Assembly (NCBI RefSeq): GCF_001426485.1
Contig: NZ_LMET01000001.1
Span: 119,466 to 183,465, forward strand
Reading direction: 5' to 3'
DNA: 64,000 nucleotides
Origin: Aeromicrobium sp. Root472D3
Lineage (GTDB): Bacteria > Actinomycetota > Actinomycetes > Propionibacteriales > Nocardioidaceae
The notes beneath the pieces were generated by a model. It saw nothing but the letters and a program-made list of their open reading frames with translations. It had not been told where the DNA came from and made no database searches. Within the stretch, counting starts at the first letter, position 1. Each line of letters begins with the position of its first letter. Of this stretch, positions 51,862 to 59,548 are shown in pieces. Made by a program: the position numbers and the translations under genes.

Positions 51862-53019
51862 GTGAAGACCTCCAGCACGCGGATCGCCGGGCTCGGGACG
51901 ACGATCTTCGCCGAGATGAGCGCCTTGGCCGCCCGGACGGGTGCCGTCAACCTGGGGCAGGGCTTCCCCGACACCGACGGCCCGGACGACGTCGTCGACC
52001 GAGCCGTCGACGCCCTGCGATCGGGCCGCAACCAGTACGCGCCGGGCGCGGGGGTGCCCGAGCTGCGCGCCGCGATCGCCGCCCACCAGGGCCGCTTCTA
52101 CGGCCTGACCGTCGACCCCGACGACGAGGTCGCCGTCACGACCGGTGCGACCGAGGCGATCGCCGCGGCCCTGCTGGGCCTGGTCGACCCGGGCGACGAG
52201 GTCGTCGTGCTGGAGCCGTACTACGACTCGTACGTCGCGATGATCCAGATGGCGGGGGCCGTCCGGCGCCCCGTGACGTTGCGCGCGCCCGACTTCCGTC
52301 TGCCGGTCGACGAGCTGCGGGCCGCCGTCACGCCCCGCACGACCGCGATCCTGCTCAACTCGCCGCACAACCCGACCGGCACGGTGCTCGACCGCGCCGA
52401 GCTCGAGGCCGTCGCGAGCCTCGCGATCGAGCACGACCTGGTCGTGATCAGCGACGAGGTCTACGAGCACCTGACGTTCGACGGCGTGCCGCACGTCCCG
52501 ATCGCGACGCTGCCCGGCATGGCCGAGCGCACCCTGACGATCTCGAGCGGCGGCAAGAGCTTCTCGTTCACGGGCTGGAAGATCGGCTGGGCCACGGGTC
52601 CCGCACCGCTCGTGCGGGCGGTGCTCGGTGCCAAGCAGTTCCTGACGTTCACGTCGGGCTCACCGTTGCAGCCCGCGATCGCGCACGCGCTCGACGCCGA
52701 CGACGACTACTTCGCGGCGTTCACGCAGCGGCTGCAGTCGCAGCGCGACCTGCTGAGCGCCGGGCTGGCCGACATCGGCTTCGACGTGTTCGTGCCGCAG
52801 GGCACGTACTTCGCCACGACCGACATCCGTCCGCTCGGCTTCGACGACGGGATCGACTTCTGCCGGTCGCTGCCCGAGCGGGCGGGGGTCGTCGCCGTCC
52901 CGCAGCAGGTCTTCCACGACGACGTCGAGGCGGGCCGCCCCCTGGTGCGGTGGGCGTTCTGCAAGCGTCCCGAGGTGATCGCCGACGCCCTCGAGCGGCT
53001 CGGCGCCCTGCGCCGCTGA
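51862..53019 (+). CDS. PLP-dependent aminotransferase (DapC/kynurenine-type, class I)
   Basis: A 385-residue fold-type I aminotransferase. Sequence marks: VNLGQGFPDTDGP at the start, ATEAIAAALLGLVDPGDEV, NSPHNPTGTVL, ISDEVYEHL and the PLP lysine in SSGGKSFSFTGWKIGW; the C-terminal LVRWAFCKRP carries the substrate-binding Arg. The FSFTGWK and LNPHNPTG pattern fits N-succinyldiaminopimelate or kynurenine/methionine aminotransferases. In actinomycetes such genes are usually annotated as succinyldiaminopimelate transaminase, but I cannot prove lysine synthesis here as no dap genes are linked. Convergent with the SulP gene, 16 bases apart. Confidence 0.85.
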   Translation: MKTSSTRIAGLGTTIFAEMSALAARTGAVNLGQGFPDTDGPDDVVDRAVDALRSGRNQYAPGAGVPELRAAIAAHQGRFYGLTVDPDDEVAVTTGATEAIAAALLGLVDPGDEVVVLEPYYDSYVAMIQMAGAVRRPVTLRAPDFRLPVDELRAAVTPRTTAILLNSPHNPTGTVLDRAELEAVASLAIEHDLVVISDEVYEHLTFDGVPHVPIATLPGMAERTLTISSGGKSFSFTGWKIGWATGPAPLVRAVLGAKQFLTFTSGSPLQPAIAHALDADDDYFAAFTQRLQSQRDLLSAGLADIGFDVFVPQGTYFATTDIRPLGFDDGIDFCRSLPERAGVVAVPQQVFHDDVEAGRPLVRWAFCKRPEVIADALERLGALRR

Positions 53020-53035
53020 GCCCGCGGCGCCGCCC

Positions 53036-54547
53036 TCAGTGGCCGGACAGCCCGCCCGTCAGGCGTCCGTGGCGCTCGGCGCTGGCGGGGTCCAGGCCGA
53101 CGATCTCGACGGTCTTGCCCTTGCGCTCGTACTTGGTCGTGATGGCGTCGAGCGACGCGACGGTCGAGGCGTCCCAGATGTGCGACCGCGACAGGTCGAT
53201 CACGACGTGCTCGGGGTCGTCGACGTACTGGAACTGCGTGTAGAGGTCGTTGCTGGAGGCGAAGAACAGCTCGCCCGTGACGGTGTAGACCGCCTGGGGC
53301 GCGCCGTCGGGGCCGGTGCCGACGCTGCGGTGGGTCTCGGTGAGGTGCGCGACCCGGCGGGCGAACAGCGTCATCGCGACCAGCACGCCGACGCCGACGC
53401 CGATCGCCAGGTTGTGCGTCAGGACCGTCACGACGACCGTCGCCACCATGACGGCGGTCTCGCTCTTGGGCATCCTGCGCAACGTCGACGGCTGGATCGA
53501 GTGCCAGTCGAAGGTGCCGACCGACACCATGATCATGACGGCGACGAGGGCCGCCATCGGGATCAGCGCGACGACGTCGCCGAAGCCGACGACGAGGACG
53601 AGCAGGAAGACGCCCGCGAGGAACGTCGAGATGCGCGTGCGGGCACCGGACGCCTTCACGTTGATCATCGTCTGGCCGATCATGGCGCAGCCGCCCATGC
53701 CGCCGAAGAAGCCCGTGACGACGTTGGCGGCGCCCTGGCCCCAGGCCTCGCGGGTCTTGTCGGAGTGCGTGTCGGTGATGTCGTCGACGAGCTTGGCGGT
53801 CAGTAGCGACTCGAGGATCCCGACCAGCGCCATCGCGACGGCGTACGGCGCGATGATCTGCAGCGTCTCGAGGGTGAACGGCACGTCGGGCACGAACCAG
53901 GCCGGGAGGCTGTCGGGCAGCTTGCCCTCGTCGCCGACGTCGGGCACGTTGATCGCACCGACGACCGTGAACGCGGTCAGCGCGACGATCGCGACCAGCG
54001 GCGCGGGGATCACGGCGTTGATGCGCGGGAAGCCGACCATCACCGCGATGCCGACGGCGATCATGGGGTAGACGGCCCACGGGACGTCGATCATGTGGTC
54101 GATCTGCGCCTCGAAGATCAGGATCGCCAGGGCGTTGACGAAGCCGACCATGACCGAGCGCGGGATGAACCGCATGAGCTTGGCGACGCCCAGCACCGCC
54201 AGGACGACCTGGATCACTCCGCCGAGCAGCACCGTCGCGATGAGGAAGTCGAAGCCGTGCTCCTTCATGACCGGCGCGATGACCAGGGCGATCGCTCCGG
54301 TCGCGGCCGAGATCATGGCCGGCCGGCCGCCGAGGAACGAGATCGCGACGGCCATCGTGAACGAGGCGAACAGGCCGACCCGCGGGTCGACGCCCGCGAT
54401 GATCGAGAACGAGATCGCCTCGGGGATCAGCGCGAGCGCGACGACGAGGCCGGCGAGCACCTCGGTGCGCAGCAGCTTGGGCGACCGAAGTGCGTGCAGG
54501 ACGCTGCCCTCGGCGTGGGGGGATCGGGGGGACGTGCGAGGTGACAC
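53036..54547 (-). CDS. SulP family anion transporter with STAS domain
   Basis: A 503-residue SLC26/SulP permease (sulfate, bicarbonate or dicarboxylate). Fourteen hydrophobic segments follow GLVVALALIPEAISFSIIAGVDPRVGLFASF, the SulP signature region, and GGMGGCAMIGQTMINVKASGARTRIS. A C-terminal STAS domain (about 400-500) includes VVIDLSRSHIWDASTVASLD, with the usual Asp-Ser region. Anion specificity is not readable. GTG start at 54547 with AGGAGA seven bases upstream; an ATG at 54616 would add 23 residues without a ribosome site. Divergent from a MerR gene whose operator lies between them, so it is a likely target. Confidence 0.9.
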   Translation of the reverse strand: MSPRTSPRSPHAEGSVLHALRSPKLLRTEVLAGLVVALALIPEAISFSIIAGVDPRVGLFASFTMAVAISFLGGRPAMISAATGAIALVIAPVMKEHGFDFLIATVLLGGVIQVVLAVLGVAKLMRFIPRSVMVGFVNALAILIFEAQIDHMIDVPWAVYPMIAVGIAVMVGFPRINAVIPAPLVAIVALTAFTVVGAINVPDVGDEGKLPDSLPAWFVPDVPFTLETLQIIAPYAVAMALVGILESLLTAKLVDDITDTHSDKTREAWGQGAANVVTGFFGGMGGCAMIGQTMINVKASGARTRISTFLAGVFLLVLVVGFGDVVALIPMAALVAVMIMVSVGTFDWHSIQPSTLRRMPKSETAVMVATVVVTVLTHNLAIGVGVGVLVAMTLFARRVAHLTETHRSVGTGPDGAPQAVYTVTGELFFASSNDLYTQFQYVDDPEHVVIDLSRSHIWDASTVASLDAITTKYERKGKTVEIVGLDPASAERHGRLTGGLSGH

Positions 54548-54652
54548 AGGCTTCTCCTGGGACGCGCCCGTGGGCGCGAGGTCGTGTGCGGGGGCGGCCG
54601 CGCGATGGGCCACCATGGTGGTGCCGGCGATGCGCCGGCGAAGTCTGGACAC

Positions 54653-54675
54653 AACTCTACCGCAACGTAAGGGTT
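54653..54675. promoter_or_regulatory. MerR-type operator between sulP and merR-like genes
   Basis: Imperfect inverted repeat AACTCTACC (54653-54661) and GTAAGGGTT (54667-54675) with a five-base spacer, placed between divergent genes as MerR sites are. GGAGGA (54693-54698) serves the MerR-like gene. Confidence 0.5.
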
Positions 54676-54703
54676 GGTCCACAACCGATGGTGGAGGACG
54701 TCC

Positions 54704-55087
54704 ATGGCGATGCACATCGGCGAGGTCGCGGCCCGCACCGATCTGTCGCTGCGCAGCCTCCGGCACTGGGAGGACGTCGGGCTGGTCGTTCCGTCCGGGC
54801 GTTCCGAGGGAGGCTTCCGGCTCTACGCCGAGGAGGACGTCGAGCGGATCCTGTTCGTCCGTCGCATGAAGCCCCTGGGCTTCACGCTCGACGAGATGAA
54901 GGCCGTCATGGCCGATCTCGCCGCCCTGCGCGACCCGGGCGCCGGTGCCGACGACCGCGCGCGGGCCGGCGAGCACCTCGCGGACGTGCAGCGCGACGCC
55001 GCCGAGCGGCGCGCCCGGCTCGAGCGCCAGCTCGCGATGGCCGACGAGTTCCTGGGCCTGCTCGCGACCGAGCTCGACGCGCCCTAG
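54704..55087 (+). CDS. MerR family transcriptional regulator
   Basis: A 127-residue regulator. The winged helix opens MHIGEVAARTDLSLRSLRHWEDVGLVVPSGRSEGGFRLY with the full MerR signature, followed by RILFVRRMKPLGFTLDEMKAVM and a coiled-coil dimer helix (about 85-125, DRARAGEHLADVQRDAAERRARLERQLAM). There is no C-terminal metal-binding Cys or ligand domain, so the signal is unknown. The ATG at 54704 has GGAGGA six bases upstream. Divergent from sulP and probably its activator. Its TAG stop overlaps the stop of the convergent TetR gene in CTAG. Confidence 0.88.
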   Translation: MAMHIGEVAARTDLSLRSLRHWEDVGLVVPSGRSEGGFRLYAEEDVERILFVRRMKPLGFTLDEMKAVMADLAALRDPGAGADDRARAGEHLADVQRDAAERRARLERQLAMADEFLGLLATELDAP

Positions 55088-55671
55088 CCCCGGGCCCGTC
55101 CGTTCGCCCACGCCGCGTCGAGCAGGGCGACGGCGACCGAGCGGGCGACGGACGTGTCGAGGTCGTCCCGCCGCAGCCGCATCGCCAGGTGGCCGCTGAC
55201 GACGAGCAGCAGCTGCTCGGCGACGGCGGACGCCGCGCCGTCGCCGACGACCGGTGCCGCGCGGTCCCGCAGCCCGTCGCGCAGGGTGTCGGTGTCGCGC
55301 GCGAGGGCCAGCACGATCTCGTCGGGCGGGTCGAGGTACTCGGCCGCCGCCCCCAGGAAGGCGCACCACCGGGCGCCGAGCGGGCGCGCGCCGAACCGGT
55401 CGAGGGCGTCGAACACGGCCAGCAGCGCGTCGCGAGGCGTCGCCGCCTCGTCGGCCGCGTCGCGCCACACGTCCATCCAGGCGCGGTGGCGGCGTTCGAG
55501 CGTCGCCGCCACGAGGGCCTCCTTGCTGGCGTAGCCGCGGTACATCGTCGCGGCCGAGACCCCGGCCCGCGCCAGCACGGCGTCCACCGGCGTGAGGTTG
55601 ATGCCCTGCGAGAAGAACAGCTCGTCGGCCGCGTCGAGCAGCCTGGTCTCGGTGGAGGTGCGCAGGGGCAT
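55084..55671 (-). CDS. TetR family repressor
   Basis: A 195-residue repressor. The helix-turn-helix (about 10-55) reads RLLDAADELFFSQGINLTPVDAVLARAGVSAATMYRGYASKEALVAA, a standard TetR N-domain; the rest is a helical ligand and dimer domain with TetR_C-like FGARPLGARWCAFLGAAAEYLDP. The ligand is unknown. ATG with TAGGCT six bases upstream. It is divergent from an MFS gene; the only 23 bases between the start codons contain both -10 boxes, and the palindrome AAACGTACGTTT over the MFS start is its likely operator. Confidence 0.9.
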   Translation of the reverse strand: MPLRTSTETRLLDAADELFFSQGINLTPVDAVLARAGVSAATMYRGYASKEALVAATLERRHRAWMDVWRDAADEAATPRDALLAVFDALDRFGARPLGARWCAFLGAAAEYLDPPDEIVLALARDTDTLRDGLRDRAAPVVGDGAASAVAEQLLLVVSGHLAMRLRRDDLDTSVARSVAVALLDAAWANGRARG

Positions 55672-55709
55672 GGTCTCAGCCTAGACTCGACGAAGTGAAA
55701 CGTACGTTT
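55672..55709. promoter_or_regulatory. overlapping divergent promoters and TetR operator
   Basis: Minus strand: TAGGCT (55683-55678) plus six bases to the ATG at 55671. Plus strand: TAGACT (55682-55687) plus seven bases to the GTG at 55695. The boxes share bases 55682-55683. The perfect palindrome AAACGTACGTTT (55698-55709) covers codons 2-5 of the MFS gene and the -35 region of the TetR gene. Confidence 0.7.
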
Positions 55710-56885
55710 TTATTTGAGGGAGCCCGCCCCGCAGCCCTCGTCGCGTCGGGCCTGGGACTCGTCGCGGCGACCTACGGCCTCGTCCGCCTGGCGTACGGCC
55801 TGTTCCTGCCGGACGTCCAGGCCTCGCTCGGGCTCGGGTCCACAGCGTCGGGACTGATCTCGGCCGGCGCGTCCGTCGCCTACTGCGCCGGCGCCGCCGC
55901 GGGGTTCGTCTGGGCGTCCTCCCGCCCGAGGCGGTTGATCGTCGCCGCGATCACCGGTGCGGCGGTGGGTTCTGCCGGCATGGCCGCGGCTCCGGGCCCG
56001 TCGGTGTTCGGGATCGCCGCCGTGCTCGCCTCGACGGGGGCCGGGCTGGCCTCCCCCGCCCTGGTCAGCATCGTGCGGCGGACCGTCGCGGCGACCGACG
56101 ACGCGCGGCACCAGGCCGTCGTCAACGCCGGAACCGGACCGGGCCTGGTGGGCGCAGGCCTGCTGGCCCTCGTCCTGCTGCCCGACTGGCGGCTCGCCTG
56201 GTACCTCGTCGCAGGGTCCACCGTCGCCGTCGGTGCCGCCGTGCTGCTGCTCGACCGGGGTCGGGACGCCCCCACGGACGGCGGACGACGCCCGCTGCCG
56301 TCGCGCGCCTGGCTGGCGTCGCACCGTGCGCCGATCGCGTCCGCCCTGCTGATGGGCGCGGGATCGGCGGCCGTCTGGAGCTTCGGCCGCACCCACCTCG
56401 TCGCGGCGGGCGTCGGCGAGCAGGCCTCGGTGCTGGCATGGATCGCGATCGGCGTCGGCGGCACCGCGGTGGTCGCCTCGGCCGGGCCCATGGGGTCTCT
56501 CTCCCCGCGCGCCGCCTGGTGCCTCACGACCCTGGTGACGGGAACGGCCACCGCGACCATCGGGGTGTCCACCGGCGCACCGGCGCTTCTGGCGTGCGTC
56601 GCGTTCGGCTGGGGCTACACCGCGGGCAGCGGCGCGCTCATCGCGTGGACGACCGCGATCGACCCGCGCCACGCACCGTCCGGCACGTCGATGCTGTTCG
56701 TCGTGCTGGTGCTGGGCCAGGCGCTCGGCGCGGCGGCGCTCGGCGGCGCGATCCCGGCGACGGGATCGTCGGCAGCGTTCGTGGCGGCGGGCACGGTGGC
56801 GCTGCTCGCTGCCGTCGCGCCCTTCGCACCGTCGGCACGGACGGGCTCACCGAAACCGAAGGTGGCGGCGGGCACCCGCGCCTAG
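55695..56885 (+). CDS. major facilitator superfamily transporter
   Basis: A 396-residue permease with about twelve hydrophobic segments, of the YbfB/cyanate-like MFS group (AATYGLVRLAYGLFLPDVQASLGLGSTASGLISAGASVAYCAGAAAGFV). Probably an exporter controlled by the divergent TetR. The GTG start follows its -10 box by seven bases. The first codons are unusual: the operator palindrome dictates them, and codon 6 is TTA (55710-55712), the rare leucine codon that in Streptomyces depends on the bldA tRNA. The TAG stop lies in the -10 box of the following gene. Confidence 0.85.
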   Translation: MKRTFLFEGARPAALVASGLGLVAATYGLVRLAYGLFLPDVQASLGLGSTASGLISAGASVAYCAGAAAGFVWASSRPRRLIVAAITGAAVGSAGMAAAPGPSVFGIAAVLASTGAGLASPALVSIVRRTVAATDDARHQAVVNAGTGPGLVGAGLLALVLLPDWRLAWYLVAGSTVAVGAAVLLLDRGRDAPTDGGRRPLPSRAWLASHRAPIASALLMGAGSAAVWSFGRTHLVAAGVGEQASVLAWIAIGVGGTAVVASAGPMGSLSPRAAWCLTTLVTGTATATIGVSTGAPALLACVAFGWGYTAGSGALIAWTTAIDPRHAPSGTSMLFVVLVLGQALGAAALGGAIPATGSSAAFVAAGTVALLAAVAPFAPSARTGSPKPKVAAGTRA

Positions 56886-56910
56886 GATTCGTCCCACGGG
56901 ATCGAGGAGG
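56883..56910 (+). promoter_or_regulatory. -10 box (sharing the MFS stop) and ribosome site of the DUF1905 gene
   Basis: TAGGAT (56883-56888) begins with the TAG stop of the MFS gene. GAGGAGG (56904-56910) lies eight bases before GTG 56919, which decides that start over GTG 56910. Confidence 0.5.
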
Positions 56911-56918
56911 TGCTCGAC

Positions 56919-57353
56919 GTGGTCACGTTCACCACACGACTGCTGCAGATGGGCAACAACGTCGGCATCGAGGTGCCCGAGGACGTGGTCCTGGGCTTCG
57001 GTGCCGGTCATCGCGTGCCCGTGACGGTGACGCTCAACGGCCACACGTACCCCTCGACGATCGCCACCATGGGCGGTCGCTTCCTCGTCCCGGTGTCCAG
57101 GGCCGTCCGTGAGGCGGCAGGGGTCGCCGGGGGCGAGGATCACGACGTGACGCTCCGGCACGACACCTCGCCGCGCCGCCCCGACCTGCCGGACGACCTC
57201 GCCGCCGCGCTCGACTCCGCAGGACTGCGAGAGGCGTTCGACGCACTGCCGCCCGGACGTGCGAAGGAGCACGTCCGGACCGTCGTGGACGCCAAGAAGG
57301 CGGCGACACGGGCCGCGCGGGTGCAGAAGGTCGTCGACGCCCTCTCGGGCTGA
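56919..57353 (+). CDS. DUF1905/YdeI-type protein
   Basis: A 144-residue protein with an N-terminal DUF1905 beta domain (TFTTRLLQMGNNVGIEVPEDVVLGFGAGHRVPVTVTLNGHTY) and a C-terminal YdeI/OmpD-associated helical part (DLAAALDSAGLREAFDALPPGRAKEHVRTVVDAKKAATRAARVQKVVDAL), a pattern common in actinomycetes. The C-terminal region is linked in Enterobacteria to stress survival, but no mechanism is known. The GTG at 56919 is set by its ribosome site. Follows the MFS gene with its own promoter. Eleven bases separate it from convergent nhaA. Confidence 0.8.
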   Translation: MVTFTTRLLQMGNNVGIEVPEDVVLGFGAGHRVPVTVTLNGHTYPSTIATMGGRFLVPVSRAVREAAGVAGGEDHDVTLRHDTSPRRPDLPDDLAAALDSAGLREAFDALPPGRAKEHVRTVVDAKKAATRAARVQKVVDALSG

Positions 57354-57363
57354 GGGGACGACC

Positions 57364-58650
57364 TCAGGTGCCGTACACGTCGGGCACGCCGTCACCGTCG
57401 GCGTCGATCGCCTCGCGCTCGGCGATGCGCGCATAGACCTTGTCGCGGCGCCGCAGCACGACCGCCGCGAGGACCGCCGCGAGGAGCGATCCGGTGAGGA
57501 CCCCGACCTTGACGTGGTCGTCACGATCTGACCCGAGCCCGTAGGCGAGGTCGCCGATCAGCAACGACACCGTGAAGCCGATCCCCGCGAGGACCGCGAC
57601 GCCGAACACGTCGGTCCACGCCAGCTCGTCGTCGAGACGGGCGCGGGTGAAGCGGGCGAACAGCGCCGTGGTGCCGAAGATGCCGACGGTCTTGCCGACG
57701 ACCAGGCCCGCGATGATGCCGAGGGCGATGGGATCGCGCAGGGCCTCCGACAGACCGGACAGGCCGCCGACGGCCACGCCCGCGGCGAAGAAGGCGAACA
57801 CCGGCACCGCCACGACCGTCGACAACGGACGGACGAGGTGCTCGAAGTGCTCGGCCAGGCCGATGCCGTCGCCGCCGTCGCGACGCAGCACCGGCACCGC
57901 GAAGCCGAGCAGCACGCCCGCGACCGTCGCGTGCACGCCCGACTCGTGCATCAGCGCCCAGGTCGCGACCGCCAGCGGCAGCAGGAGCCACCACGAGCGG
58001 ATGCGCCGCTGCACCGCGACGGCGAACAGGGCCAGCGGCACCAGCGCCGCCGCGAGGTACCCGACCTGCAGGTCGGACGTGTAGAAGATCGCGATGATCG
58101 TGACCGCCAGCAGGTCGTCGACCACGGCGAGGGTCAGCAGGAACGTCCGCAGCGCCACGGGCAGGTGCGAGCTGACGACGGCCAGCACGGCGAGCGCGAA
58201 CGCGATGTCGGTCGCGGTCGGGATGGCCCAGCCGCGCAGGTCGGAGCCTCCGCCGGCGTTGACCGCGACGAACACGAGGGCCGGGACGGCCATGCCGCCG
58301 ACCGCGGCGACGACCGGCAGCGCAGCCCGGCTGGGATCGCGCAGGTCGCCCGCGACGAACTCGCGCTTGAGCTCGAGACCCACGACGAAGAAGAAGATCG
58401 CGAGCAGGCCGTCGGCGGCCCAGGTCGCGAGCGTCAGGTCGAGGTGCAGCGCCGACGGACCGATGCGCGTCTCGGACAGACGTTCGTACGACCCACCGGC
58501 GGGCGAGTTGGCCCACACCAGTGCGACGACGGTCGCGACCAGCAGCAGGGCGCCCCCGACGGTCTCCTTGCGCATCAGCTCGGCGATGCGCTGCGCCTCG
58601 GGCCAGCTGCCGCGGGACAGCAGGGAACGGGACGAGCGGTGGTCATTCAC
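57364..58650 (-). CDS. nhaA: NhaA family Na+/H+ antiporter
   Basis: A 428-residue antiporter that exports Na+ in exchange for two protons. The ion-binding pair is seen in [19 protein letters not shown], and [27 protein letters not shown] and [15 protein letters not shown] are family blocks. Eleven or twelve membrane segments. The C-terminus is odd: after the last segment it ends in [15 protein letters not shown], a thrombospondin-type-3/EF-hand-like Ca2+ motif. Start at GTG 58650 with GGAG nine bases upstream; the alternative TTG at 58665 has no ribosome site. Confidence 0.92.
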   Translation of the reverse strand: MNDHRSSRSLLSRGSWPEAQRIAELMRKETVGGALLLVATVVALVWANSPAGGSYERLSETRIGPSALHLDLTLATWAADGLLAIFFFVVGLELKREFVAGDLRDPSRAALPVVAAVGGMAVPALVFVAVNAGGGSDLRGWAIPTATDIAFALAVLAVVSSHLPVALRTFLLTLAVVDDLLAVTIIAIFYTSDLQVGYLAAALVPLALFAVAVQRRIRSWWLLLPLAVATWALMHESGVHATVAGVLLGFAVPVLRRDGGDGIGLAEHFEHLVRPLSTVVAVPVFAFFAAGVAVGGLSGLSEALRDPIALGIIAGLVVGKTVGIFGTTALFARFTRARLDDELAWTDVFGVAVLAGIGFTVSLLIGDLAYGLGSDRDDHVKVGVLTGSLLAAVLAAVVLRRRDKVYARIAEREAIDADGDGVPDVYGT

Positions 58651-58734
58651 GAGAACGGGCTCCAATGGGGGTCGACGACGTCATGCCGACCAGACTTCCC
58701 GGCGCACCTCACACCAGCCTACCGGAACGCCCCC

Positions 58735-59016
58735 TCACGCCAGGCTCAGGAAGAGCTTCTCCATCTTCTGGGCGTCCACCCCACCGAGACCGTCGCCCTG
58801 GGCGATGCAGTGCTGCATCCCGGTCGAGACGATCGCGTAGCCCGCGCGCGAGAGCGCCTTGTTGACGGCCGCGAGCTGCGTCAGGACGGACTCGCAGTCG
58901 GACCCCTCCTCCATCATCCGGATGACGCTGCCCAGATGTCCGTGCGCGCGCTTCATGCGGGTGATGATGGCCTTGATCTCGGCGGGGTCCAGGCCCATCG
59001 CCTCCGCGTCGGCCAT
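58735..59016 (-). CDS. CsoR/RcnR (DUF156) family repressor, CstR-like
   Basis: A 93-residue four-helix repressor. KAIITRMKRAHGHLGSVIRMMEEGSDC and QLAAVNKALSRAGYAIV are the family helices. Cys41 and Cys70 are 29 residues apart as in CsoR and CstR. CsoR copper sensors also need a His four residues before the second Cys; here that position is Gly66 (His69 is next to Cys70). This suggests a CstR-like persulfide sensor more than a copper sensor, though a metal role is not excluded. ATG overlaps the stop of the DUF302 gene by one base. Two operators stand upstream of that gene. Confidence 0.85.
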   Translation of the reverse strand: MADAEAMGLDPAEIKAIITRMKRAHGHLGSVIRMMEEGSDCESVLTQLAAVNKALSRAGYAIVSTGMQHCIAQGDGLGGVDAQKMEKLFLSLA

Positions 59017-59414
59017 CAGGCGTTCCCGACCAGGCGGAGCAGCTCGGTGAGGCGGCGGCGCGCGTCCTCGGCGACGTCCTGCAGCGCGGCGCCCCCCGGC
59101 GCCATCGTCGTCATGACCCGTGGATCGAGCGTCTCGACGATCGTCTCGTCACCGTGCGCGCGGACGACGACGTTGCACGGCAGCAGGGCCGCGACCGACG
59201 GGTCGGCCTGGGTCGCGGCGTGCGCGAGCTCGGGCCGGCAGGCGCCGAGGATGATCTGCGGCTCGACGTCGACGCCGAGCTTGGCCTTGAGGGTCACCTG
59301 CATGTCGATCTCGGTCAGGACGCCGAAGCCCACGTCGGGGAGGTGTCGACGCACCAGGGCGACGGTCTCGTCGTACGTCCTGGTCGTCGCGGTGGTCATG
59401 GTCATCGATGTCAT
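59016..59414 (-). CDS. DUF302 family protein
   Basis: A 132-residue cytosolic DUF302 protein with YDETVALVRRHLPDVGFGVLTEIDMQVTLKAKLGVDVEPQIILGACRPELAH...LLPCNVVVRAHGD, the standard domain with the conserved Asp-x-x and GACxPxLA motif. DUF302 proteins often accompany sulfide or thiosulfate genes and CsoR/CstR-type regulators; their chemistry is unknown. First gene of a two-gene operon with the CstR-like repressor. ATG at 59414 with GAGGAG five bases upstream; an ATG at 59405 is an alternative. Divergent from the MMPL gene. Confidence 0.88.
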   Translation of the reverse strand: MTSMTMTTATTRTYDETVALVRRHLPDVGFGVLTEIDMQVTLKAKLGVDVEPQIILGACRPELAHAATQADPSVAALLPCNVVVRAHGDETIVETLDPRVMTTMAPGGAALQDVAEDARRRLTELLRLVGNA

Positions 59415-59447
59415 GGTCGCTCCTCGTGCTCGGGGGTGTTCACACCG

Positions 59448-59504
59448 ATCCTACATCCCCCCTGGGGGATGTGTTACGGTCACGTCATAACCCCCCGGGG
59501 GGTT
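59448..59504. promoter_or_regulatory. paired CsoR/CstR-type operators and divergent promoters
   Basis: Operator 1: ACATCCCCC (59453-59461), CT, GGGGGATGT (59464-59472). Operator 2: perfect AACCCCCCGGGGGGTT (59489-59504). Their centres are 34 bases apart. Minus-strand -10 TAGGAT (59453-59448); plus-strand -10 TACGGT (59475-59480) lies between them. G/C-run palindromes are the usual CsoR-family sites. Confidence 0.75.
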
Positions 59505-59548
59505 GTCACATCCACCACACGACACCCGAACCTCGCAGGACGGACCCC

